DNA from: Niallia nealsonii
GTDB taxonomy: Bacteria; Bacillota; Bacilli; Bacillales; Cytobacillaceae
Assembly: GCF_002835805.1 (NCBI RefSeq)
Contig: NZ_PISE01000041.1
Coordinates: forward strand, 1 to 56,984
Direction: 5' to 3'
Length of the DNA: 56,984 nucleotides
Under the pieces are notes generated by a model. The model did not search any database and had not been told where the DNA came from. It was given only the letters and a program-made list of their open reading frames with translations. The position numbers and the translations under genes were made by a program. The stretch's first letter is position 1. The number at the start of each line of letters is the position of its first letter. Shown one piece after another: positions 30,945-39,643 of the stretch.

Positions 30945-32549
30945 GTGAAGCCTAATATTCATACAAATAATTGGTTTAAAGGGGCATTTATTCTTACAAT
31001 AGGGGCACTAATTACAAAGGTGCTAAGTGCAGTTTACCGCATTCCATTTCAGAATATTGTAGGAGATACAGGCTTTTATATATACCAACAAGTATATCCT
31101 TTTTATGGAATAGTAGCAGCTGTTTCTACATATGGTTTTCCTGTTATTCTTTCTAAAATATATACGGAAATAAAATTGGAAGGAAATAAGGGGGGGATAG
31201 CTACATTAATAAAATCTGCTTTTTTTCTATTGTCTTGTATAAGTATTTTCTCCTTTTTTCTATTGTTTTTTTGCTCAGACTTGCTAGCAGAATGGATGGG
31301 GGATAAAGAGTTAGCTTTATTATTAAAAGTTATTTCCTTTTCTTTTCTTTTTTTTCCTTTTTCAACAATGTTAAAAGGAATCTTTCAGGGGGAGGGGGAC
31401 ATGCTTCCGATTGCCGTATCCCAAGTGGGAGAACAGCTAATAAGAGTCAGCACTATTTTAATTGCAGCAACAGTTTTCATGAGTTATCACACGTCTTTAT
31501 ATACTGTTGGAGCAGGTGCCATGTTTGGTTCTGTGACAGGAGGTTTGATCTCGCTTCTAGTATTGTTCTACTATTATAAAAAAAGAAACATTGCTCTTTA
31601 TAAACCTAGATTGGTACGGGATAGTTATAATAAGAATCTTTATAAAAGAATTATTTTTGAAGGTTTTACCATTTCTATTAGTAGCATGCTTCTTGTTTTA
31701 ATGCAGTTGGCAGATTCTTTAAATCTATATGGACAGCTTGTTTTGTCAGGAATAGAAAGTGATGCTGCAAAATCTTTAAAGGGAATTTATGATAGAGGAC
31801 AGCCTTTAATTCAAATGGGTTCGATTCTTTCTATTTCGATGGCGTTGACGCTTGTTCCTTTTATTGCAGGAGAAAAGCTGAAAAATAATAAAAATGAGCT
31901 GATAGAAAAAATTAAATTATCGTTAAAAATAGGACTATTTATTGGATTAGGTGCAACAATAGGGTTATTTGGCATTGTAAAAGAGACTAATATTATGCTT
32001 TTTGAAAATGCAAATGGTTCTTCGGTTCTTGCTAGTTTGACTTTTGTCATATTTTTAAATGCAATTATTTCTACATGCACGGCAATATTGCAAGGACTAG
32101 GCTATTCTTTATATCCTGCAATCGTTATTTTAGGTTCGATTTTTGTAAAATATGGATTAAATATATTGCTAATTTCTAAATATGGGACACTTGGAGCGGG
32201 GATTTCCTCTAATATTACTCTTTTTGTTATTATGGTTTTATTAGTGATGAAGATGATGTCTATAATAAAGAAGCCATTGTTTGATAAAAAAAGTGTCTGT
32301 GTTATTGGATATAGTGCAATTGTTATGTTTATCTTATTAAAACTATATCTATATATAACCAATTTTATGGAACCTTTGTTTCACTCTATCCGTATCTTGG
32401 CTAGTTTTCAGGCGATGAGTGGTGTAGCAATAGGCGGGATTGTCTATTTGTTTATAGTAATGAAAGCAGATATTTTCAAAGAACAAGATTTGCAATTGTT
32501 GCCTTTGGGCAGCAAGCTATCATTTTTTTTACCAACAAAAAGGAGGTAA
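30945..32549 (+). CDS. yabM: MOP-superfamily flippase-like membrane protein (YabM, SpoVB/MurJ-related)
   Basis: A 534-residue integral membrane protein with about 14 hydrophobic segments along its whole length. The N-terminal FKGAFILTIGALITKVLSAVYRIPFQNIVGD motif region and the internal FSTMLKGIFQGEG are typical of the polysaccharide/lipid-II flippase families (SpoVB, YtgP/MurJ). Transport of a lipid-linked sugar is inferred, the substrate unknown. AGGAAGGGG precedes it; GTG 30945 (8 nt) is preferred to TTG 30942 (5 nt). The 603-nt gap upstream is largely the structured insertion, which may affect its transcription. Confidence 0.85.
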   Translation: MKPNIHTNNWFKGAFILTIGALITKVLSAVYRIPFQNIVGDTGFYIYQQVYPFYGIVAAVSTYGFPVILSKIYTEIKLEGNKGGIATLIKSAFFLLSCISIFSFFLLFFCSDLLAEWMGDKELALLLKVISFSFLFFPFSTMLKGIFQGEGDMLPIAVSQVGEQLIRVSTILIAATVFMSYHTSLYTVGAGAMFGSVTGGLISLLVLFYYYKKRNIALYKPRLVRDSYNKNLYKRIIFEGFTISISSMLLVLMQLADSLNLYGQLVLSGIESDAAKSLKGIYDRGQPLIQMGSILSISMALTLVPFIAGEKLKNNKNELIEKIKLSLKIGLFIGLGATIGLFGIVKETNIMLFENANGSSVLASLTFVIFLNAIISTCTAILQGLGYSLYPAIVILGSIFVKYGLNILLISKYGTLGAGISSNITLFVIMVLLVMKMMSIIKKPLFDKKSVCVIGYSAIVMFILLKLYLYITNFMEPLFHSIRILASFQAMSGVAIGGIVYLFIVMKADIFKEQDLQLLPLGSKLSFFLPTKRR

Positions 32550-32553
32550 TGTT

Positions 32554-34017
32554 TTGAATAAAATTACTATTGTAGGGCTAGGAGCAGGCGATATAAACCA
32601 GCTTCCTTTAGGAGTCTATAAACTATTAATGCAAAAGGATAAAAGAACTTATTTAAGAACCAAAGATCATCCTCTTGTGCCGGAACTAGAAGCGGAAGGG
32701 GCAAGTTTTACTTTTTTAGACGATATTTATGAGAAGCATGACCAATTTGAAGAAGTTTACAAAGAAATAGTTGCCATTCTTCTAACAGAGGTTAAAAAAG
32801 AAGAAATTATTTATGCTGTTCCAGGACATCCTCTTGTTGCTGAGAAAACAGTACAGCTTTTAATAGAAAAAAGTGAAAATGGTGTAGTGGATTTAGCATT
32901 TGGCGGGGGACAAAGCTTTTTAGACAGCATTTTTCAATCATTAAAGGTCGATCCGATTGATGGATTTCAATTGCTAGATGGCACTGCATTATCTATTGAT
33001 GATATACAATTTCGCAATCATCTAATTATTGGCCAAGTATATGACTCTTTTTCTGCTTCAGAAGTAAAATTGACATTGATGGAAAGACTTCCGTACGATT
33101 ATCTTGTTAAAATTATAACAGCTGCGGGCAGTACAGATGAATGGATAAAAGAAGTTCCCTTGCATGAATTAGATAGAGAAGTAAATTTAAATAATTTGAC
33201 TTCTGTTTATGTGCCTCCAGTGAAAGATGAGGAGCTATTAAATAAAGAATTTTCGAGATTGCGCCAAATTATTGCTACATTAAGGGGGCCTGATGGCTGT
33301 CCTTGGGATAAAAAGCAAAACCATTTATCATTGCGGAAGTATTTAATAGAAGAATGTTTTGAACTAATTGAAGCAATAAATGAAGAGGATATCGATCATA
33401 TAATAGAAGAACTAGGCGACGTTTTGCTTCAAGTAATGTTGCATAGTCAAATTGGAGAAGACGAAGGGTTCTTTAGTGTACATGATGTTATTGATGGCAT
33501 TTCTGCTAAAATGATTAGAAGACATCCCCATGTGTTTGGAGATAAAGATGCTGAATCAGTGGATGATGTAATGGAGCATTGGCAAAAGGCGAAAAGTCTA
33601 GAACATACGGAGAAACCAAAATCAGTTTTAGATGGAATAAATGAAGCAGCTCCTAATCTTTTAAGAGCGTATGAATTGCAGAAAAAGGCTGCGAATGTTG
33701 GCTTTGATTGGCCAGAAGTAGAAGAAGCATGGGGAAAAGTTCAAGAAGAGCTGGAAGAGTTTAAAGAAGAGCTGAAATTAAAACAAAGTACAGATAAAAT
33801 GGAAAAGGAATTTGGAGATATTCTTTTTTCACTTGTGAATATAGCAAGATTTTATAAAATAGATCCTGAACTAGCCATTCACCAAACAAATCAAAAATTC
33901 AAGCGACGTTTCCGATATATAGAAGGAAAAGTGAGTGAAATAGGTAAATCGATTCATGAGTTGGATTTGGAATCATTAGATAAGCTTTGGAATGAAGCAA
34001 AAGAAAAAGAAATTTAA
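32554..34017 (+). CDS. yabN: Fusion protein: tetrapyrrole (uroporphyrin-III C-) methyltransferase-like domain plus MazG pyrophosphohydrolase (YabN)
   Basis: A 487-residue two-part protein. Residues 1 to about 220 have the SAM-methylase fold (VGLGAGDINQLPLG, YAVPGHPLVAE). About 230-487 hold two MazG modules; the first has the EExxE...ExxD metal site (LIEECFELIEA, EELGDVLLQV). MazG hydrolyses NTPs such as oxidised or non-canonical ones; the methylase substrate is unknown. TTG start with AAGGAGG 8 nt upstream. It follows yabM by 4 nt and precedes rqcP by 15 nt, as in B. subtilis. Confidence 0.92.
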   Translation: MNKITIVGLGAGDINQLPLGVYKLLMQKDKRTYLRTKDHPLVPELEAEGASFTFLDDIYEKHDQFEEVYKEIVAILLTEVKKEEIIYAVPGHPLVAEKTVQLLIEKSENGVVDLAFGGGQSFLDSIFQSLKVDPIDGFQLLDGTALSIDDIQFRNHLIIGQVYDSFSASEVKLTLMERLPYDYLVKIITAAGSTDEWIKEVPLHELDREVNLNNLTSVYVPPVKDEELLNKEFSRLRQIIATLRGPDGCPWDKKQNHLSLRKYLIEECFELIEAINEEDIDHIIEELGDVLLQVMLHSQIGEDEGFFSVHDVIDGISAKMIRRHPHVFGDKDAESVDDVMEHWQKAKSLEHTEKPKSVLDGINEAAPNLLRAYELQKKAANVGFDWPEVEEAWGKVQEELEEFKEELKLKQSTDKMEKEFGDILFSLVNIARFYKIDPELAIHQTNQKFKRRFRYIEGKVSEIGKSIHELDLESLDKLWNEAKEKEI

Positions 34018-34032
34018 GCGGAGGGAATTATT

Positions 34033-34290
34033 TTGAGACTAGATAAATTTTTAAAGATATCAAGATTGATTAAAAGAAGAACATTGGCAAAAGAAGTGGC
34101 GGATCAAGGAAGAATATTGATTAATGGTCAACAAGCCAAGGCTAGCTCGAATGTAAAAGTAGGGGATGAATTGCAAGTTCGATTTGGTCAAAAAGTGGTA
34201 ACGGTGAAAATAGAGTTATTGCAGGATTCCACTAAAAAGGAAGATGCAGCAAATATGTATACAATTCTTAAGGAAGAAAGCCTTTCTTAA
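34033..34290 (+). CDS. rqcP: S4-domain ribosome quality-control factor RqcP (YabO)
   Basis: An 85-residue S4/Hsp15-like RNA-binding protein ([28 protein letters not shown]). In B. subtilis RqcP stabilises peptidyl-tRNA on 50S subunits while RqcH adds alanine tails to stalled chains. TTG start, CGGAGGGAAT upstream. The gene end forms AAGAAAGCCTTTCTT, an inverted repeat without T-run. Confidence 0.92.
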   Translation: MRLDKFLKISRLIKRRTLAKEVADQGRILINGQQAKASSNVKVGDELQVRFGQKVVTVKIELLQDSTKKEDAANMYTILKEESLS

Positions 34291-34449
34291 AGCTGCATTT
34301 TCATATTTATAATAAGCATAAGTTTAAAAATAGAAATAGGTGGGGAAAAAGATATAAGGATAAAAAATATACTTATTTTCTCTATTTATTAATAGCTTTT
34401 ATTATATAAGTGTGTATCGGAAAGCTTGTTCTAATTTATTATTATCCTT

Positions 34450-34457
34450 CATACAAT
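34450..34457 (+). promoter_or_regulatory. SigE-type -10 element upstream of yabP
   Basis: CATACAAT matches the SigE -10 consensus CATACAnT, 43 nt before yabP. The -35 region is not convincing. B. subtilis yabP-yabQ is a SigE operon. Confidence 0.45.
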
Positions 34458-34500
34458 TGTACAAGTAGCAATGTACTAAGTGATTGTGAGGGATAAATAG

Positions 34501-34800
34501 ATGAGCCAATATTATGAATCGAATTCATCCAAAAGCAGTAATGTAGAGCATGATGTGATAATGCGGGGAAGAAAGCTTGTAGACATTACTGGTGTTAAGC
34601 AGGTAGAGAGCTTTGATAGTGAGGAATTTCTTTTAGAAACAGTAATGGGTTTTTTATCGATACGGGGCCAAAATCTTCAAATGAAAAACTTAGATGTAGA
34701 AAAGGGGATTGTTTCTATCAAAGGAAAGGTTTTTGATTTAGTATATGTAGATGATAATGGAGACAAGGCTAAGGGATTCTTTAGCAAGATATTCCGATGA
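34501..34800 (+). CDS. yabP: Sporulation protein YabP
   Basis: A 99-residue protein of the YabP/YqfC family (HDVIMRGRKLVDITGVKQVESFDSEEF segment). Mother-cell sporulation gene; YabP and YabQ are made early, and YabQ is needed for spore cortex formation in B. subtilis. GTGAGGG lies upstream of ATG. Its end overlaps the yabQ start by 4 nt (ATGA). Confidence 0.92.
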   Translation: MSQYYESNSSKSSNVEHDVIMRGRKLVDITGVKQVESFDSEEFLLETVMGFLSIRGQNLQMKNLDVEKGIVSIKGKVFDLVYVDDNGDKAKGFFSKIFR

Positions 34801-35423
34801 CGCTATCGGTCCAATTTATGACCATGCTTGCTATGATTGGTATGGGCCTGTTTTTTGGAATTAGTCTAGAGACATATCAATATTTTTTAAAAAGACCGGT
34901 ACGAAAAAGACTGATTGTTTTTTTTCATGATCTTTTATTTTGGATTTTCCAAGCACTATTGCTGTTTTATGTTCTTTTTCTTGTTAATCAGGGAGAAGTG
35001 CGAATCTATATAATTTTAGCCCTTTTTTTAGGGTTTGCGATTTATCAGGCACTATTAAAGAAAGTATATCTTAGGTTATTGAAACTGGTTATTTCTATTA
35101 GTATTCGGTTCTATCAACTTATTGTTAAGCTATTGATTAATCTAGTCTATAAACCGATTAAATCCTTAATTTTTCTCCTTATATCTATTGTTGTATTTTT
35201 ATATAAGGGACTTATGGCACTGGCGAGGGCTGCTGTTAGGGTATTAAGCTTTATCTTGAAGATAATGTTTCTACCATTCAAATGGTTATTCTCCCTCATT
35301 TGGCTGTTATTGCCGAAACGAGGTAAAAATTCAGTCGAGAAGTTTTCAGGTGAAATGGCAGGATATTTCCATAAAATAAAGAAATATTGGATTAATTGGA
35401 TAACTAATAGAAAAAAACAATAG
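34797..35423 (+). CDS. yabQ: Spore cortex membrane protein YabQ
   Basis: A 208-residue membrane protein with at least four hydrophobic segments in the first ~170 residues and a basic C-terminal tail (NSVEKFSGEMAGYFHKIKKYW region). In B. subtilis it sits in the membranes around the forespore and is required for cortex synthesis. Coupled to yabP by an ATGA overlap; divIC follows after 18 nt. Confidence 0.92.
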   Translation: MTLSVQFMTMLAMIGMGLFFGISLETYQYFLKRPVRKRLIVFFHDLLFWIFQALLLFYVLFLVNQGEVRIYIILALFLGFAIYQALLKKVYLRLLKLVISISIRFYQLIVKLLINLVYKPIKSLIFLLISIVVFLYKGLMALARAAVRVLSFILKIMFLPFKWLFSLIWLLLPKRGKNSVEKFSGEMAGYFHKIKKYWINWITNRKKQ

Positions 35424-35441
35424 CGAAAGGAGGAGCGGTGT

Positions 35442-35828
35442 ATGAGTGCAATAAAAAAACCAGATGTTGCAAATTTACAAACAGAATATAATATAAAACA
35501 AGAGGCTAATAGCTTGAGTGCGGCAAGAAGAAAAAAATTGCTTTTTCGCAGATTGACATTATTTTTTCTATTTGCATTTGTTATGGGCTTTATAATGATC
35601 TCCACACTCATATCTCAAAGCTCCACTTTGGATGAGAAGATAGCCGAAAAGAAGAAATTACAAGTAAAAGTAGCATCTCTTCAAGAAAAAGAAAAAGAGC
35701 TAAATGATCAGATAGTGAAGCTGCAGGATGAGGATTACTTAGCAAAATTGGCGAGGAAAGATTTATTTTTATCTGAAAAAGGAGAAATAATCTTTAATAT
35801 TCCAGAAGAAAAAGAGGAAAAGAAATAA
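35442..35828 (+). CDS. divIC: Cell division protein DivIC (FtsB-like)
   Basis: A 128-residue bitopic protein: basic cytoplasmic N terminus, one transmembrane helix (about residues 37-58), then an extracellular coiled coil (about 60-105) rich in Glu/Lys/Leu. It forms the divisome complex with DivIB and FtsL. AAAGGAGGAGCGG lies upstream. A strong SigA promoter for yabR begins just after. Confidence 0.94.
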   Translation: MSAIKKPDVANLQTEYNIKQEANSLSAARRKKLLFRRLTLFFLFAFVMGFIMISTLISQSSTLDEKIAEKKKLQVKVASLQEKEKELNDQIVKLQDEDYLAKLARKDLFLSEKGEIIFNIPEEKEEKK

Positions 35829-35857
35829 AATGGAAATGAATAAGAATGACAGTTATA

Positions 35858-35887
35858 TTGACACTCTTTTTTTCCATTATGTATAAT
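35858..35887 (+). promoter_or_regulatory. SigA promoter of yabR
   Basis: TTGACA (35858-35863), 18-nt spacer, TATAAT (35882-35887). Confidence 0.8.
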
Positions 35888-35935
35888 ATGTTATAAGCAT
35901 GATTTTTTATATCCTTAAGGAGGCAAAACTTTTTT

Positions 35936-36412
35936 ATGTCAATCGAAGTAGGCAGCAAGTTACAAGGAAAGGTTACAGGTATTACTAATTTTGGTGCGTT
36001 TGTTGAACTCCCTGAAGGAGCAACAGGTCTTGTTCATATTAGCGAGGTCGCAGACAATTATGTTAAGGACATTAATGAACATTTAAAAGTAGGCGATCAA
36101 GTAGAAGTAAAAGTTATCAATGTGGAGAAGGATGGGAAAATTGGCCTATCCATTAAAAAGGCAAAAGAGAGACCAGAGAGACCAGAGAGACCAGAGAGAT
36201 CATTTGAACGCGGAGAAAGAAGAGAGTCTAGAGGTGGATATTCTAATAACTCTCAAAGACCACGTCATGCGAAGCCAAATGAAAATCGTGCGCCTAAAGA
36301 GAATTTCGAGTCGAAAATGGCCCGTTTCTTAAAAGATAGTGAAGATCGTTTAGCTTCACTTAAACGAAATACTGAGTCTAAACGCGGGGGAAAAGGCGCT
36401 AGACGAGGGTAA
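35936..36412 (+). CDS. yabR: S1-domain RNA-binding protein YabR
   Basis: A 158-residue protein: an N-terminal S1 OB-fold (about residues 1-76; GVT-like GITNFGAFVELPEG, GLVHISE) and a very basic, disordered C-terminal half. The latter includes three exact RPE repeats from a 9-bp tandem repeat. It is similar to general stress protein 13/YugI. Likely binds ribosomes or mRNA; the precise role is not known. AAGGAGG upstream, own promoter and terminator. Confidence 0.93.
   Translation: MSIEVGSKLQGKVTGITNFGAFVELPEGATGLVHISEVADNYVKDINEHLKVGDQVEVKVINVEKDGKIGLSIKKAKERPERPERPERSFERGERRESRGGYSNNSQRPRHAKPNENRAPKENFESKMARFLKDSEDRLASLKRNTESKRGGKGARRG
36171..36197 (+). repeat. Three tandem copies of a 9-bp unit in yabR
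   Basis: GACCAGAGA is repeated exactly three times in frame (36171-36197), giving repeated Arg-Pro-Glu. Such a tract can change length by slippage. Confidence 0.9.
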
Positions 36413-36471
36413 CTTGCTGCTGAATTTCTAATAAATAGCACGGTTTATCGTTTATATATTCCCGTAGCTTT

Positions 36472-36498
36472 AAGCAAGCCAGTTAGGCTTGTTTTTTT
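36472..36498 (+). terminator. Terminator after yabR
   Basis: CAAGCC (36475-36480) pairs with GGCTTG (36486-36491), 5-nt loop, run of seven T. Confidence 0.88.
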
Positions 36499-36513
36499 GT
36501 TGGTTAAAAAATA

Positions 36514-36546
36514 AAAAAACTATAGAACATTATTCTATAGTTTTTT
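36514..36546. terminator. Bidirectional terminator between yabR and tRNA-Met
   Basis: A perfect 14-bp stem, arms 36514-36527 and 36533-36546, with A/T runs on both sides. It serves the leftward tRNA and any readthrough from yabR. Confidence 0.88.
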
Positions 36547-36549
36547 AGA

Positions 36550-36623
36550 TAGCGGCAGAGGGGATCGAACCCCCGACCTCACGGGTATGAACCGTACGCT
36601 CTAGCCAGCTGAGCTACGCCGCC
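36550..36623 (-). tRNA. tRNA-Met, anticodon CAT
   Basis: On the minus strand 74 nt fold as a tRNA: acceptor GGCGGCG paired with TGCCGCT, TAGCTCAG D arm, anticodon CAT at 36587-36589 in GGTTCATACC, and T arm GGGGGTTCGATCCC. Nearly identical to the B. subtilis tRNA-Met near this locus as I remember it. It looks like elongator Met; Ile2 (lysidine-modified CAT) cannot be fully excluded. The CCA end is not encoded (the discriminator A is followed by TCT). Confidence 0.93.
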
Positions 36624-36653
36624 ATATTTATATAGTTATCAGACACAATTTAT

Positions 36654-36682
36654 ATATTACAAAATAATTATTAAAAAGTCAA
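36654..36682 (-). promoter_or_regulatory. SigA promoter of tRNA-Met
   Basis: On the minus strand TTGACT (36677-36682), 17-nt spacer, TAATAT (36654-36659). Confidence 0.6.
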
Positions 36683-37009
36683 TAGTTTTTTTAAAGACTC
36701 TTTTCGTAAACCTTAGTGTTTGACAGCACATTCATTTCTACAATCACGGAGAAGATATTTTTAAAAAATATATCATCGATTGCAAGTATAGGAGAATTTT
36801 AATATTTAATTATTTATATTTACTTTTTGACAAAATGAGGCAAAAAAATTGGGGAGAGGAAAAAATACTTTTTTTACGAAATAGTTGATTTTACTACGTT
36901 TTTTAATATTTAAAAGGCTCTATAATAACTTGTGTTTTATCGAAATATGTATTTTATTAAAAAAATAAGTGAAAGAAGTCGACCGAAATTTTTATGCTTG
37001 TCTGCCGTT

Positions 37010-37042
37010 TTGACAAACTTCTAATACTAAGCATTCTATAAT
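37010..37042 (+). promoter_or_regulatory. Spo0A-dependent SigA promoter of spoIIE with 21-nt spacing
   Basis: TTGACA (37010-37015) and TATAAT (37037-37042) are separated by 21 nt. This unusual spacing is the one known for Spo0A~P-activated promoters such as B. subtilis spoIIE. Spo0A-box-like heptamers lie upstream: TATCGAA (36938-36944), GACCGAA (36981-36987) and TGCCGTT (37003-37009). Confidence 0.75.
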
Positions 37043-37077
37043 TTTCAGCAACGATACTGGATAGGGAGTGTAGTTAA

Positions 37078-39549
37078 ATGGAAAAAGTAGAAAGGGACTT
37101 AATAGACACAATAGGTGAAGTTAATTTTGGGAAATCGAAGGCCGGATTTGGGGTATTTCTTAATAAATTTCATGTCAAAATAGAGAACCTTTTTATCGTA
37201 AAAGGGTATATGCTCCTTTTCATCGGTTTTCTGTTGGGGAGGGCATTAATTTTAGCAAAATTAACTCCATTTACTCTCCCCTTTTTTGCAGCAGTTTATT
37301 TAACTAGAAAAGAGAAAGCTCCCATTGCATTAGTTGGGTTAATTGGAGGAGCAGCAACCATTTCTTTGAAAGAATCATTCTCTAGTTTTGCACTTTCCTT
37401 TATATTTCTTGTTATTTATAAATTATTAAGCAAATGGAAAAAAAATGAACAAAGTCTCGTCCCATTTATCGTTTTATTGAGCTTGGTTGGAGGCGGTTTA
37501 GTAGAAAGTTATTTATTTCAGGGAGAAATTACTTTATATAGCGGAATGATGTCACTTGTAGAAGGAAGCTTGGGTTTCATTTTAACATTGATTTTTTTGC
37601 AAAGTCTTCCATTGTTATCTTTCAATAAGCGAAGACAAGCATTAAAAACGGAAGAGATTGTTTGTCTGATTATTATGTTAGCATCGGTTATGACTGGAAC
37701 AATCGGGTGGACTGTCTACGATATGTCTGTTGAACATATTATGTCGAGATACTTAGTATTATTATTCGCCTATATTGCAGGAGCCACTATTGGATCAACT
37801 GTAGGAGTTGTGACAGGTTTGATTTTTAGCCTTGCAAATGTATCTAGTTTTTATCATATGAGCTTGCTTGCTTTTTCTGGTTTATTAGGTGGACTGCTGA
37901 AAGAGGGGAAAAAGGTCGGGGTAGCTTTAGGGCTTTATATTGCTACGTTGCTTATAGGGATGTATGGTGAGGGAGGCGGCGTATTATCCATTTCTATTAT
38001 GGAAACAACCATTGCCGTCATTATTTTTATGTTGACGCCCCAGCTTTTAACTACAAGAATTGCAAAACATATTCCAGGAACAACGGAATATTCAATGGAG
38101 CAACAGCAATATATGCGGAAAATGCGGGATGTAACGGCACAAAGGGTATCCCAATTTTCTACGGTTTTCCATGCTTTATCAAAGAGTTTCTCTTCAAATC
38201 AAAACCTCGCCGAAAATGAAGATCATGATAGAGAATTGGATTATTTTTTAAGTAATGTTACAGAAAAAACATGTCAAACATGCTTTAGGAAGGAACACTG
38301 TTGGGCAAGGAACTTTAATACAACCTATGACTTTATGAAAGATATTATGACAGAAATGTCTGAGACAAATGGTAATATTTCATTAAGTTTAGCAAGAGAT
38401 TGGGAAAAACATTGCACAAGATCGAAAAAAGTAACAGATGCTATCCATCAAGAGTTAACATTATACCAGGCGAATCAAAAGCTAAAAAAACAAGTGCAAG
38501 AAAGTCGAAAACTTGTTGCAGACCAGCTTCAAGGTGTATCAGAAGTAATGGAGGACTTTGCTAAGGAAATCCAAAGAGAAAGGGAAAATCATCATAAGCA
38601 GGAAGAATTAATCCTAGATGCTATCCAGAAGTTTGGCATTGATATAGAGAACGTAGAAATATACAGTTTAGAACAAGGAAATGTGGATATAGATATTACC
38701 ATTCCATATAACACGGGGTATGGTGAAAGTGAAAAGCTGATTGCACCGATGTTATCTGATATTTTAGGAGAAAATATTATTGTGAATACAGAAAGTCTAT
38801 ATTCTAATGATTATAGTCATGCAACGTTTCGATCTGCTAGAGCATTTGTTGTAGAAACAGGAGTAGCGCATGCTGCCAAAGATGGAGGATTTATTTCCGG
38901 AGACAGCTATTCTACCATTGAACTTGGGTTAGGAAAATATGCGATGGCGATAAGTGATGGCATGGGGAATGGAGAACGTGCACATATAGAAAGTGAAGAA
39001 ACTTTGCAGCTTCTTCAAAAAATTCTTCAATCAGGAATTGAAGAACAAGTCGCTATAAAATCCATTAATTCTGTACTGTCTTTACGGACAACAGATGAAA
39101 TTTTCTCTACATTAGATTTAGCCATGATTGATTTGCAAAATGCTTCAGCTAAATTTTTAAAAATAGGATCAACGCCAAGCTTTATTAAAAGAGGAACAAA
39201 GGTCATAAAAATTCAAGCAAGTAATTTGCCGATGGGGATACTTCAGGAGTTTGATGTAGATGTAGTAAGTGAACAATTAAAGGCTGGCGATTTGCTTATT
39301 ATGATGAGCGATGGCGTTTTTGAGGGACCAAAACATGTAGAAAATTTTGATTTATGGATGAAGAGAAAAATTAAAGAGCTAAAAACCAATAATCCACAAG
39401 AGATTGCCGATTTAATTATGGAAGAAGTGATTCGTTCTAGATCTGGCTTGATTGAAGATGATATGACAGTGTTAGTTGCACAAATTAATCACAATACACC
39501 GAAATGGAAATCTATTCCGGTTCAAACATATAGTCAAGAGGCGAATTAA
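37078..39549 (+). CDS. spoIIE: Stage II sporulation protein E, PP2C phosphatase
   Basis: An 823-residue protein. About ten transmembrane helices (1 to about 335), a central FtsZ-interacting/regulatory region with cysteines (CQTCF...HCW, about 400-415), and a C-terminal PP2C phosphatase (about 590-815) with metal ligands D627 (ISDGMGNG) and D745 (MSDGVFEG). It dephosphorylates SpoIIAA to release SigF and localises the polar septum. ATAGGGAGTG lies before ATG. The 665-nt gap before it holds two terminators, the tRNA and the Spo0A-type promoter. Confidence 0.98.
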   Translation: MEKVERDLIDTIGEVNFGKSKAGFGVFLNKFHVKIENLFIVKGYMLLFIGFLLGRALILAKLTPFTLPFFAAVYLTRKEKAPIALVGLIGGAATISLKESFSSFALSFIFLVIYKLLSKWKKNEQSLVPFIVLLSLVGGGLVESYLFQGEITLYSGMMSLVEGSLGFILTLIFLQSLPLLSFNKRRQALKTEEIVCLIIMLASVMTGTIGWTVYDMSVEHIMSRYLVLLFAYIAGATIGSTVGVVTGLIFSLANVSSFYHMSLLAFSGLLGGLLKEGKKVGVALGLYIATLLIGMYGEGGGVLSISIMETTIAVIIFMLTPQLLTTRIAKHIPGTTEYSMEQQQYMRKMRDVTAQRVSQFSTVFHALSKSFSSNQNLAENEDHDRELDYFLSNVTEKTCQTCFRKEHCWARNFNTTYDFMKDIMTEMSETNGNISLSLARDWEKHCTRSKKVTDAIHQELTLYQANQKLKKQVQESRKLVADQLQGVSEVMEDFAKEIQRERENHHKQEELILDAIQKFGIDIENVEIYSLEQGNVDIDITIPYNTGYGESEKLIAPMLSDILGENIIVNTESLYSNDYSHATFRSARAFVVETGVAHAAKDGGFISGDSYSTIELGLGKYAMAISDGMGNGERAHIESEETLQLLQKILQSGIEEQVAIKSINSVLSLRTTDEIFSTLDLAMIDLQNASAKFLKIGSTPSFIKRGTKVIKIQASNLPMGILQEFDVDVVSEQLKAGDLLIMMSDGVFEGPKHVENFDLWMKRKIKELKTNNPQEIADLIMEEVIRSRSGLIEDDMTVLVAQINHNTPKWKSIPVQTYSQEAN

Positions 39550-39643
39550 TGGATTAGTAGAGGATAAATAATCTGAATTATAAGTATAAATACGCCCTAT
39601 TCCGTCGAAAATGGAAATAACTCATAAATGGAGGGGAGTAATT

